Of a DNA stretch of 22,181 nt, positions 15,316-22,181 are shown piece by piece. This stretch comes from Chloroflexota bacterium (GTDB taxonomy: Bacteria; Chloroflexota; Anaerolineae; Anaerolineales; UBA4823), in NCBI GenBank assembly GCA_012798185.1, contig JAAZNS010000516.1, positions 1-22,181 of the forward strand, in the 5' to 3' direction. Made by a program: the position numbers and the translations under genes. Numbering within the stretch: position 1 is the stretch's first letter; each line of letters opens with the position of its first letter. The notes below the pieces were generated by a model, which was not told where the DNA came from, made no database searches, and was given only the letters and a program-made list of their open reading frames with translations.

Positions 15316-16212
15316 TCAGTTGAGCAATGCAGGTAATACTTCTAATGCCCGTGCCAGGCGTGTTCCCCACCACATTAGCAAACTTCCATACACAAGTATT
15401 ATCTTGTTCTGTTTGGCAGCAGTACAATGATTAAATATTTCATAAAACATCTCTTGATGATCTTTTCCAAAAGAATATGGTTCATCAGGCAGCAATATTA
15501 AATCCGGATTGCTGATAATTATTTCTTCCGATAATACCCTCGGGTATCGAGTATCAGAATGTTGTTCATTTTCTTCTATGTAATCATTAATGCCGGCTTC
15601 AGCAGGGTCATATCTGTTGCGATCTGAAAAAATATTTTCTCCCCCAAGAATATCAAGCAAATCATTCATGTATGTATAGCGGTTAAAGGTCATCCACCAG
15701 GGTATGCCATTATTGGTTTCACTTTGCCATATCGGACAAAAATAACGCGTTTTTTGTTGGTGATTACTTCCAGCAGCAATTGCCCAATCCAGGCTGTGTT
15801 CCAAAATTTCCAATCGCAGAGCTGCCATTTTACTTTGAAAAACACCTGCCATCACCCAGAGACAATCTACCGCCTGCCGGACCGTAGTGGGAAAAGTCAA
15901 CCATACTTTTATCCCAGCTTCTTGAAGGGCATGCACACTTTCAGGCGTATTTTCTTCTTTGTTTGCCAAAATTAAATCTGGTTGTAAAGAAAGAATATCT
16001 TGAATTCTAGGTGTCTTAGGCCCGCCAATTCTCATACATTCACTTAGTTGATTTGCAGGATGGATACAGTAATCCGTAATACCAACTACAAATTCGCCAA
16101 AACCTAAGTCAAACATACTCTCAGTCAAAGAGGGAACAAGTGACACAACCCTCTTTGGGGGATTAGTAAATAACGACATAAGATCATGGTAATCGTCGAT
16201 ACTTGAGTTCAA
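15316..16212 (-). CDS. Helical-backbone metal-receptor (BtuF/FhuD-like) protein without signal peptide
   Basis: A 298-residue protein of the periplasmic-binding fold used for vitamin B12, haem and siderophore uptake: RVVSLVPSLTESMFDLGFGEFVVGITDYC at the N-terminal lobe, RIGGPKTPRIQDILSLQPDLILA, a long linking helix, and IISNPDLILLPDEPYSFG in the second lobe. It has no signal peptide or lipobox, so it is probably cytoplasmic, and no ABC permease or ATPase gene is nearby; a transport role is therefore uncertain. Start is a TTG at 16212, 5 bases after the PIG-L gene, with GGAT 7-10 bases upstream; the next ATG would be 16179. It is the last gene of the run that begins with the nuo genes. Confidence 0.8.
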   Translation of the reverse strand: MNSSIDDYHDLMSLFTNPPKRVVSLVPSLTESMFDLGFGEFVVGITDYCIHPANQLSECMRIGGPKTPRIQDILSLQPDLILANKEENTPESVHALQEAGIKVWLTFPTTVRQAVDCLWVMAGVFQSKMAALRLEILEHSLDWAIAAGSNHQQKTRYFCPIWQSETNNGIPWWMTFNRYTYMNDLLDILGGENIFSDRNRYDPAEAGINDYIEENEQHSDTRYPRVLSEEIIISNPDLILLPDEPYSFGKDHQEMFYEIFNHCTAAKQNKIILVYGSLLMWWGTRLARALEVLPALLN

Positions 16213-16217
16213 ATTTT

Positions 16218-16973
16218 TTATCCAAGAATTATTCTGCGATATTTTTCGATATATCTGGGTGAATCCTGCGTGCTCCCTTCGGCAATTCTAGAATTCATTT
16301 TTTTAATGAATTCATCAGGATCACCAATCTGACTTTTGTGTTCACACAACGCCTTGATTTTTATCTGCCAATAATCCGTAACGTCAATGAATGTATTTGG
16401 CTGTAGACTGCCGCTTATCCACACTTCTCTAACAGAGTGCGGTTCGAGTTTTTCATCCCTCCATAGCTCGATAAAGAACAAGTGGTCGCGGGCTGCAGGG
16501 AAGACAGCATCGATTACTGCTTGCCCGGCAGCGCGGTGATCGGGATGATTTACTCGGTCATCACCGATGAATAACGTAGTTGGATCACACGTTACCAGGA
16601 TATCTGGTTTTTCTTGGCGAATGACCCGGGTAACGTCCCGCCTGAGATTCAAATCAGGAACTAAATAACCGTCTTGATATCCCAAAAACCGAATATTTTT
16701 TACTCCCAATACATTTGCTGCTGCTAATTGTTCTTTCTGCCGAATCTGACATAATTCTTCAGAAGTCATTTTAAGATTTTTTGTGCCTTTATCTCCACAC
16801 GTGAGCAAACAATATGAGATGTGATGTCCGGATGCGATCCACTTAGCTATAGTCGCCCCGCAAAAAAATTCTGGATCATCTGGATGCGCCAGCACAACCA
16901 AGATTTTTTGTGTGGTTTCCCAGTCATCCGGGTTTGTTTTTATTGATATTTTTGAGGATATGGTACCTGTCAC
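16218..16973 (-). CDS. PIG-L (LmbE) family deacetylase
   Basis: A 251-residue zinc-dependent deacetylase. AHPDDPEFFCGATIA (from residue 29) carries the first His and Asp-Asp zinc and catalytic residues, and NHPDHRAAG (142-150) the distal His. Family members remove acetyl groups from GlcNAc-linked substrates such as in mycothiol, bacillithiol or lipid glycan synthesis; the substrate here is unknown. Start is GTG 16973, 11 bases after the PSP1 stop; its ribosome site (GAGAGGAG near 16990-16997) is rather distant. All key residues are present. Confidence 0.9.
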   Translation of the reverse strand: MTGTISSKISIKTNPDDWETTQKILVVLAHPDDPEFFCGATIAKWIASGHHISYCLLTCGDKGTKNLKMTSEELCQIRQKEQLAAANVLGVKNIRFLGYQDGYLVPDLNLRRDVTRVIRQEKPDILVTCDPTTLFIGDDRVNHPDHRAAGQAVIDAVFPAARDHLFFIELWRDEKLEPHSVREVWISGSLQPNTFIDVTDYWQIKIKALCEHKSQIGDPDEFIKKMNSRIAEGSTQDSPRYIEKYRRIILG

Positions 16974-16984
16974 ACCGTGATCGA

Positions 16985-17881
16985 TTAAATCTCCTCTCCG
17001 TTTTCAGATACTTCTTCTTCGATCTCTTCAGGCTCCTCAACTTTTTTTCGAAGTGCCTGAAATTCTTCAAGGGGCTGTAATTCTTGATAGGGATATTCCC
17101 GATGGATTTCCTCCCCCATTTCAACAATAACTGTTTCTTTTAATGGGTAAACATCAATTACTTTCCCTTCTCCATTAGGCGTTAAAACTCGTTTACCACG
17201 CTTGGGTAAATGTTTGCGCGCCTCTACATATTGCTCGAATTCATAAACCAAACAGCACCGTAATCTGCCGCATATCCCAGTTATTTCTGAAGGCGTGAGG
17301 GATATGCCTTGTTCCTTAGCCATCTTAATGGAAATTGGGCTAAATTCAGTTAAAAACAGCGCACAACATCTGTTTTCCAATCCACAAGCCCCCATGCCAC
17401 CCAACATCTTGGCAGCGTCACGTGGACCAATTTGACGCAGCTCTACATGCGTCTTTGGGTACATTCGCTGCAAAGCAGTTTTTAATTTCTTGAGGTCGAC
17501 CTTCCCTTCGGTTTCACTGCTGAATAGCAGCGATAACCTTTCTCCATCGAAACTAAATTCTGCGCCGTATATTTTTATTCCCTCAATTTTAAGTTCAGCA
17601 GTTTTTGCCCGGCAATTGATTACAGCCTCGCATTCTTTTTTCTGCCATATCTGCCTCAATACAAGATCACGCGGTGTCGCTTTCCTTAGTATCAATTTCC
17701 ATGAACCCTCTGGAGGTAATGTAGGCTGATCCACAATTTCAACCACTTCTCCCAATTGTCGCCCGCGACTGGTATCGACCACAACATAATCGCCAATTTG
17801 AAGATCCTCACATTGACTTGCATCAAAATGATATACTTTTCCAACTTTTTGGAAGCGGATCCCGACAATATTCGGATTCAT
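16985..17881 (-). CDS. PSP1 C-terminal domain (RicT/YaaT-like) protein
   Basis: 298 residues, related to RicT (YaaT), which with RicA and RicF forms a complex in Bacillus that carries 4Fe-4S clusters and affects RNA processing. It has the PSP1 domain in about residues 60-150 and two Cys clusters typical of the family: MGACGLENRCC (Cys166, 172, 173) and ICGRLRCC (Cys204, 209, 210). The C-terminal ~25 residues are strongly acidic (EEPEEIEEEVSE). ATG 17881 is the first possible start; a GGAG is 14 or more bases away. It follows the Mrp gene after 72 bases. Partners RicA and RicF are not in the window. Confidence 0.92.
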   Translation of the reverse strand: MNPNIVGIRFQKVGKVYHFDASQCEDLQIGDYVVVDTSRGRQLGEVVEIVDQPTLPPEGSWKLILRKATPRDLVLRQIWQKKECEAVINCRAKTAELKIEGIKIYGAEFSFDGERLSLLFSSETEGKVDLKKLKTALQRMYPKTHVELRQIGPRDAAKMLGGMGACGLENRCCALFLTEFSPISIKMAKEQGISLTPSEITGICGRLRCCLVYEFEQYVEARKHLPKRGKRVLTPNGEGKVIDVYPLKETVIVEMGEEIHREYPYQELQPLEEFQALRKKVEEPEEIEEEVSENGEEI

Positions 17882-17953
17882 TTGTTTCTTGAAATCTCCA
17901 TTGACTATTTATCTGACGATAAGCATTAACTTACAATTTTCAAGCAGAAAGGA

Positions 17954-19036
17954 TCATTTCATAAGATTGGTCAGATTGGGTTGATTTTGTTTTATGGCAG
18001 CCACACTTGCTTTTGCAGCGACGTCTTTCGCAATTTTTTGAAATGCCTGAGCAGCAACCGATTGGGGATATTTTACTACCACTGGTTCCCCAGAATCCCC
18101 TCCCGTTCGAACAATTGGATCGATTGGGATTGCCCCAAGAAATGGAACGCCTCCTTCTTTTGCAAGACGTTCCCCTCCTCCAGCCCCAAAGATATCCAAA
18201 CGCGTTCCATCCGGAAGCTCAAGATAACTCATATTCTCAACGACACCGAAGATATCCACATCCAGCGTACGGAACATCTCAAGGCTTCTTCGTGCATCAT
18301 CCAAAGAGACTTGTTGAGGAAGGGTAACAATAATCCCGCCGCTTAGCGGTAACGACTGCGCCAAACTTAATGGTGCATCACCTGTTCCAGGGGGTAAATC
18401 CACAATCAGATAATCTAACTGCCCCCAGGAAACATCTGTAAGAAATTGACGGATCGCCGAATGTAGCATTGGTCCCCGCCAAATTAACGGTTGATTAGGT
18501 TTAACCAAAAAACCTATCGACATCAATTTCACGCCATGAGCTTCGGCTGGTAAAAGTTTATTTCCGGAAGAAACAGGTAAAGTGCTGGCGCCCATCATGG
18601 TGGGGATATTTGGCCCATAAATATCCGCATCCAATAAACCAACACACGCACCGCTTTGAGCCAAAACTACAGCAATATTTACCGCAACCGTACTTTTCCC
18701 CACACCTCCTTTTCCGGAACCTACGGCAATAGCATTGCGTATGGGCAACTCAAGCAACCCTCGATTTTTTCCATCACTTGGGACATTCGCATCCAGTTTA
18801 ACTTCCACTTTCTTTACCCCTGGCAGCGCTTTAACAGCATCGCGTGCTTCTTTTTCAATTTGTTGTCGTAAGGGACAGGCAGGAGTTGTCAACACTACCG
18901 TAAAACTGACATCTCCATTCGAGATTTTAATATCCCGAACCATATTCAGCGTTACCAGGTCTTTATGCAATTCAGGGTCCTGTACATTTCTTAATGCAGC
19001 TAAAACTTCTTCTTGTGTTATTTTATGATCAGACAT
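17954..19036 (-). CDS. Mrp/NBP35 (ApbC) family Fe-S carrier ATPase lacking the CxxC
   Basis: A P-loop ATPase for Fe-S cluster transfer, related to ApbC and to eukaryotic Ind1/NUBPL, a complex I assembly factor. Domains: FSCA/DUF59 in residues 1-90 (VQDPEL, TTPACPLRQQI), then the MinD-like ATPase with deviant Walker A GSGKGGVGKST near 106-116, LLDADIYGPN, DLPPGTGD and ENMSY. Where many homologs have a CPxC after ENMSY, this protein reads LELPDGTRLDIFG, so the canonical cluster-binding Cys pair is missing. I choose ATG 19036 over TTG 19048 because homologs begin close to MSDxKIT; the start overlaps the upstream Cys-rich gene by 8 bases. Its place after nuoI fits a role in loading complex I (inference). 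Confidence 0.92.
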   Translation of the reverse strand: MSDHKITQEEVLAALRNVQDPELHKDLVTLNMVRDIKISNGDVSFTVVLTTPACPLRQQIEKEARDAVKALPGVKKVEVKLDANVPSDGKNRGLLELPIRNAIAVGSGKGGVGKSTVAVNIAVVLAQSGACVGLLDADIYGPNIPTMMGASTLPVSSGNKLLPAEAHGVKLMSIGFLVKPNQPLIWRGPMLHSAIRQFLTDVSWGQLDYLIVDLPPGTGDAPLSLAQSLPLSGGIIVTLPQQVSLDDARRSLEMFRTLDVDIFGVVENMSYLELPDGTRLDIFGAGGGERLAKEGGVPFLGAIPIDPIVRTGGDSGEPVVVKYPQSVAAQAFQKIAKDVAAKASVAAIKQNQPNLTNLMK

Positions 19037-19385
19037 GAGGTTGTTCAATGCTCCAATAATTATTCGTTTGCCTCTTTAAATAAGCTTCAATTTCTTTCGT
19101 TGTATTTTTATATAGATTAATTAATTCGTGATCGTTTCCACGATATCGAGAAATCGTTTGACGTGTACAACGTAAACACCCGTGTAATGATCTGTATGAA
19201 TCAATATGGCATGTTATACAATTATTTAATCGCACAATGAATAATTCAAATCCAATCCGTTCGATTGATATCGGATCCTTTTGCGACATTAATTCAATTA
19301 ATTCACGCCATTCTTCTCCTCGAAGACCGTTTAATTCAGGGATTAGACGGGGCGGGAAAAGAAATTCAGTAGTATTTAGAGTCAT
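19029..19385 (-). CDS. Small Cys-rich protein of unknown function between nuoI and the Mrp gene
   Basis: 118 residues, not recognised. The centre has CITCHIDSYRSLHGCLRCTR, that is C-x2-C-H and, 13 residues on, C-x2-C. The pattern could bind zinc, a cluster or, through CxxCH, haem, and has some likeness to the AhpD active-site region, but I cannot decide. There is no signal peptide, which makes a c-type haem unlikely. It starts 8 bases after nuoI and overlaps the Mrp start, so translation is coupled. The setting suggests a small accessory protein of complex I or Fe-S delivery (inference). Confidence 0.75.
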   Translation of the reverse strand: MTLNTTEFLFPPRLIPELNGLRGEEWRELIELMSQKDPISIERIGFELFIVRLNNCITCHIDSYRSLHGCLRCTRQTISRYRGNDHELINLYKNTTKEIEAYLKRQTNNYWSIEQPHV

Positions 19386-19393
19386 ATCACCCG

Positions 19394-20008
19394 TTATGAA
19401 TTGCCCGATGCTTTTCGAGCCGCCTTTAAAGTTTCTTTCTCTGCTTTTGCCATCTCCTCTTTTTGATAATTCGAAGGTCGAATCATAGCATAATAAGAAA
19501 GTGGTTTGCTTAATTTTGCTTTGTCGTAAATATTTACAGTTAAGCGGTCATATACTGCGATTTCATAATCGTGATCCATTTTGATTGCATCGAATGGACA
19601 AAATTCAGCGCAAAAACCGCAATTCATACAAACATCGATATCGATATAAAATTCTGCTGGTTCAGGCACTGGTCGTCCTGTTTTTGGATCTAAAGTCCGT
19701 ACAATCCATATGCATTGAGGTGGACATACTTTTGAGCAGATCCCGCATGAAGTACACCGATGAATTTTATTTCCTTCTGCGTCTTCTTCATAAACTAAGA
19801 ATGGGATAAAGCGGAACTCCTCTGGAACTGGTAATTTCTCTTCAGGGTATTGCACTGTAAACAACCCTGCAGTATCTTTACTCATCCGGTGAGCAATACC
19901 CTCTGGAGTTCGATAACGTCTTCCAAACCACCTAATATCATCCAAATAAGTATCAATAAAGCGTTTACATGAAACCATCAAACCTTTAATTATGCCATGT
20001 CCATCCAT
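19394..20008 (-). CDS. nuoI: NADH-quinone oxidoreductase subunit I (NuoI)
   Basis: The 2x[4Fe-4S] ferredoxin-like subunit (clusters N6a and N6b) passing electrons to N2 of complex I. Two complete motifs: CTSCGICSKVCP and CMNCGFCAEFCP, starting at residues 85 and 127. The C-terminal half lacks further domains and ends in a Lys/Ala helix. ATG 20008 is preferred because GGAG lies 6 bases before it; ATG 20020 (four residues longer) has only an abutting AAGG. Gap to nuoCD is about 10-21 bases, so they are co-transcribed. No nuoH, J-N or E-G is present in the window after it, which is unusual for a classic nuo order. Confidence 0.95.
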   Translation of the reverse strand: MDGHGIIKGLMVSCKRFIDTYLDDIRWFGRRYRTPEGIAHRMSKDTAGLFTVQYPEEKLPVPEEFRFIPFLVYEEDAEGNKIHRCTSCGICSKVCPPQCIWIVRTLDPKTGRPVPEPAEFYIDIDVCMNCGFCAEFCPFDAIKMDHDYEIAVYDRLTVNIYDKAKLSKPLSYYAMIRPSNYQKEEMAKAEKETLKAARKASGNS

Positions 20009-20029
20009 AATTTTCTCCATCCTTAGTTA

Positions 20030-21772
20030 TCAGCGATCCGTTTCGCCTAAAACGATGTCAATTGAACCTAAAATTGCGAATACATCTGCAACTTTATTGC
20101 CAACACACAATTTTTCTAAGGCTGTCAGGTTGATAAATGATGGGGCGCGAACATGATACCGCCAGGGATTAGGTTTTCCATTGGAAACCACATAATACCC
20201 CAATTCACCTTTTGGACCTTCAACTCTGCCATAAGCTTCACCGGCAGGTACTTTTGCCTGATATTGAGGTTTACCAGATTGAACCGGCCCTTCAGGCATG
20301 TCGCGAACTGCTTGTTGGATGATACGTATGCTTTGTCGAATTTCATCGAACCGCAATAGGAATCGATCATACACATCACCATGATACCGAACTGCAACAT
20401 CGAAATCGAATCGTTCATAGATGCTGTAAGGATCTGCACGGCGGACATCATATGGAACGCCGGAAGCTCTTAGTACCGGTCCACAGGTGGAATATGCAAT
20501 AGCTTCTTCGGGAGTTAATACGCCAACCCCAACCCCTCGGGCACGGATTATTTCACTTTCAGTGAGAAAACGATCCATCTCATCGATTTTTCGCGGTAAA
20601 CGATCGAAAGCAAGATCTTTGATTTTTTGCAGTTGCCCCTCCGGTAAATCCCTTGCTACACCTCCAAAGCGGAAATAATTACACATCATCCGTGAGCCAG
20701 TAACCGCCTCAAATACATCCAAAATTAATTCTCGTTCCTCTAATGCATAAAGCATCGGCGTGAAATATGCGCCTAAATCGTTAAGCAGCGAACCTATTAA
20801 AAACAAATGGTTACTGATACGAGTAAATTCAGCCATGATAACGCGTAAATATTCAGCCCTTTCAGCAGGTTGAATTCCCATTAATTTTTCAACAGCGATA
20901 GCATATCCAAAGTTATTACTCAATGGAGAAAGATAATCCAGCCGGTCTGTATAGGGCATATTCATCAGGTAGGTATTTCTTTCGGCGATTTTTTCGTGAT
21001 TGCGATGCAAATAACCCATGGCTGGTTTCAAACCGATGATCGTTTCACCTTCAACTGCTGCTGCCATTCGAAACACACCATGCGTTGAAGTATGCTGCGG
21101 TCCAAAGTTGATGATGATATGATCGGATTTCATTCCCGATTCTTCGTCATGTCTTTTTAGCTTATCCAAACTGGCAAATAACGATGTATCACCTTCAGGT
21201 GTGAATGTCTCAGGATCAAACCCTGCAGGGTATTTAACATTCTTCTTGAAAATATTTTTTTCTTCCACCCGAATTGCACGGCCTTCTGGCCAACGAGATT
21301 TGAATGGTTTTGCTTCTTCTTCGTAATATGGTTCTTGCCAATCTTTTCGCAGCGGATGACCATCGAAACCATCCCATAAAAGTATCCTGCGTAAATCGGG
21401 ATGTCCATCAAATATTATCCCTAATAAATCATATGTTTCACGTTCCTGAAGTTCTGCGCCCGGGAATATGCTTACCAATGACGGAACAACCGGATTTTCC
21501 CTGGGCAATGAGACTTTCAACTCTAAAGCAGAACCGCCTGTTGAACGAAAAAAGTGATATACAGTTTCCATCTTTCCTTCTGGCAGGTAATCAACGCCCG
21601 TAACAGAAGAAAGATAGTCATATCCCATTTGATCGCGTAAAAATTGCGCGATTTCCGGAAGATTTTCTGCGCTTACAAGATAACCCTCATATCCTGGTCG
21701 CTCATCTTTTAATACTGCACCAGGAAAACGCTCCACAAGTGTTTCAGTAATCGTAGTAAGTTGTTGAGTCAT
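20030..21772 (-). CDS. nuoCD: NADH-quinone oxidoreductase fused subunits C/D (NuoCD)
   Basis: 580 residues: NuoC domain in about 1-175 (ERETYDLLGIIFDGHPDLRRILL, GHPLRKDW), a linker, then NuoD from about 214 (INFGPQHTSTHGVFR, GYLHRNHEKIAE, YTDRLDYLSPLSNN, and the C-terminal LGSIDIVLGETDR). NuoD forms part of the quinone-binding cavity with NuoB. The fusion is as in E. coli. In the normally GPQHP motif the Pro is Thr here. Start ATG 21772 has GGGAG about 7 bases upstream, 13 bases after the nuoB stop. The subunit sits on the cytoplasmic side of complex I. Confidence 0.95.
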   Translation of the reverse strand: MTQQLTTITETLVERFPGAVLKDERPGYEGYLVSAENLPEIAQFLRDQMGYDYLSSVTGVDYLPEGKMETVYHFFRSTGGSALELKVSLPRENPVVPSLVSIFPGAELQERETYDLLGIIFDGHPDLRRILLWDGFDGHPLRKDWQEPYYEEEAKPFKSRWPEGRAIRVEEKNIFKKNVKYPAGFDPETFTPEGDTSLFASLDKLKRHDEESGMKSDHIIINFGPQHTSTHGVFRMAAAVEGETIIGLKPAMGYLHRNHEKIAERNTYLMNMPYTDRLDYLSPLSNNFGYAIAVEKLMGIQPAERAEYLRVIMAEFTRISNHLFLIGSLLNDLGAYFTPMLYALEERELILDVFEAVTGSRMMCNYFRFGGVARDLPEGQLQKIKDLAFDRLPRKIDEMDRFLTESEIIRARGVGVGVLTPEEAIAYSTCGPVLRASGVPYDVRRADPYSIYERFDFDVAVRYHGDVYDRFLLRFDEIRQSIRIIQQAVRDMPEGPVQSGKPQYQAKVPAGEAYGRVEGPKGELGYYVVSNGKPNPWRYHVRAPSFINLTALEKLCVGNKVADVFAILGSIDIVLGETDR

Positions 21773-21785
21773 GACACACTCCCAG

Positions 21786-22181
21786 TTATCCCGGTTTTTG
21801 TTCGCCAGAAAGTTGGCTTTCCTGCTTGGCGAGCTTTTCCTGGGTGTATTGTTTAATCAAGGCGATTTCACGAGTATCTATCACATCGGGTCCCAGCAAA
21901 GGAACTGGAATTTCATCGCTAACACCCTTCTGATACCATCGCACCTTTCGAATGGTTTGTTTATCGATTAATTTTTGGAGGGCGATCAATCCATTCAACA
22001 TAGATTGCGGTGTCGGTGGGCAACCTGCGATGTAAACGTCTACCGGAATATAATTATCGATTCCAGAAACGACACTATACCCCTCCTTAAAAGGACCACC
22101 TCCACAAGCACAAGCCCCCATCGCCACTACGTATTTTGGTTCGGGCATTTGGTTATATAAACGCACAATTTGTGGCAGCAT
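21786..22181 (-). CDS. nuoB: NADH-quinone oxidoreductase subunit B (NuoB), N-terminus cut by window edge
   Basis: The C-terminal 131 residues of NuoB, which carries cluster N2. GACACGGGPF and AGCPPTPQ hold two of the N2 ligand Cys; the N-terminal Cys-Cys pair is outside the window. The Met at the edge (LPQIVRLYNQM follows) is internal to the family, so the gene continues beyond 22181. A long charged tail ends EQKPG before the TGA or other stop at 21786. It is the first visible gene of the run nuoB-nuoCD-nuoI. Confidence 0.92.
   Translation of the reverse strand: MLPQIVRLYNQMPEPKYVVAMGACACGGGPFKEGYSVVSGIDNYIPVDVYIAGCPPTPQSMLNGLIALQKLIDKQTIRKVRWYQKGVSDEIPVPLLGPDVIDTREIALIKQYTQEKLAKQESQLSGEQKPG

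Noticed and set aside
1..22181. CRISPR array, tRNA, rRNA, transposase or integrase
   Set aside because: No regularly spaced direct repeats, no tRNA or rRNA sequence recognised, and no mobile-element protein in any frame.

Overview
The window is AT-rich bacterial chromosome. The gene set and order (nuoB-nuoCD-nuoI beside an Mrp-type ATPase, a PSP1 protein, a PIG-L deacetylase and korAB) and many protein details suggest a Chloroflexota bacterium, probably of the Anaerolineae. This is inferred from remembered protein families, not from a marker gene; no rRNA or tRNA was seen.

Layout. Positions 1-1092 (minus) hold the N-terminal 364 residues of an M23-type metallopeptidase cut by the window edge. 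Positions 1225-5002 (plus) hold a winged-helix (AlkZ/YcaQ-like) gene broken by one in-frame TAG, class I fructose-1,6-bisphosphatase, a lipoprotein-like protein with a 15-residue repeat, a small nitroreductase and a PspC protein. A bidirectional terminator at about 5023-5068 separates these from everything to the right, which is all on the minus strand. In transcription order (right to left) that block is: nuoB (partial), fused nuoCD, nuoI, a Cys-rich protein, an Mrp/NBP35 ATPase, PSP1, PIG-L deacetylase and a metal-receptor-like protein, very tightly packed; then a GntR/FCD regulator with its own promoter and a large palindromic operator, driving korA, korB and gcvT; then a haem-binding-domain gene with two early stops; and finally a three-gene set at 9439-5091.

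That three-gene set is the main discovery candidate. It comprises a 71-residue peptide ending in Arg-Trp-Gly, an isoprenyl-diphosphate-synthase-fold protein resembling ComQ, and a large multi-membrane histidine kinase whose input half (TM, PDZ-like, about nine more TM) resembles Bacillus ComP. Together they look like a ComX-ComQ-ComP type prenyl-peptide signalling cassette, but in the order X-Q-P, with a PAS-HisKA output in place of the ComP-type kinase domain, no adjacent response regulator, and a ComQ-like frame that lacks a normal start codon. A near-consensus extended -10 promoter precedes the peptide gene.

A second theme is in-frame nonsense codons in otherwise intact frames (1789, 10169, 10223, and 8001 just ahead of the kinase). 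Since TAG and TAA also end the intact genes here, these look like recent gene decay rather than a changed code. How the pieces connect: the complex I genes are co-linear with Fe-S related proteins; korAB and gcvT form a ferredoxin-linked 2-oxoacid and one-carbon unit under GntR control; the signalling cassette is transcribed separately.
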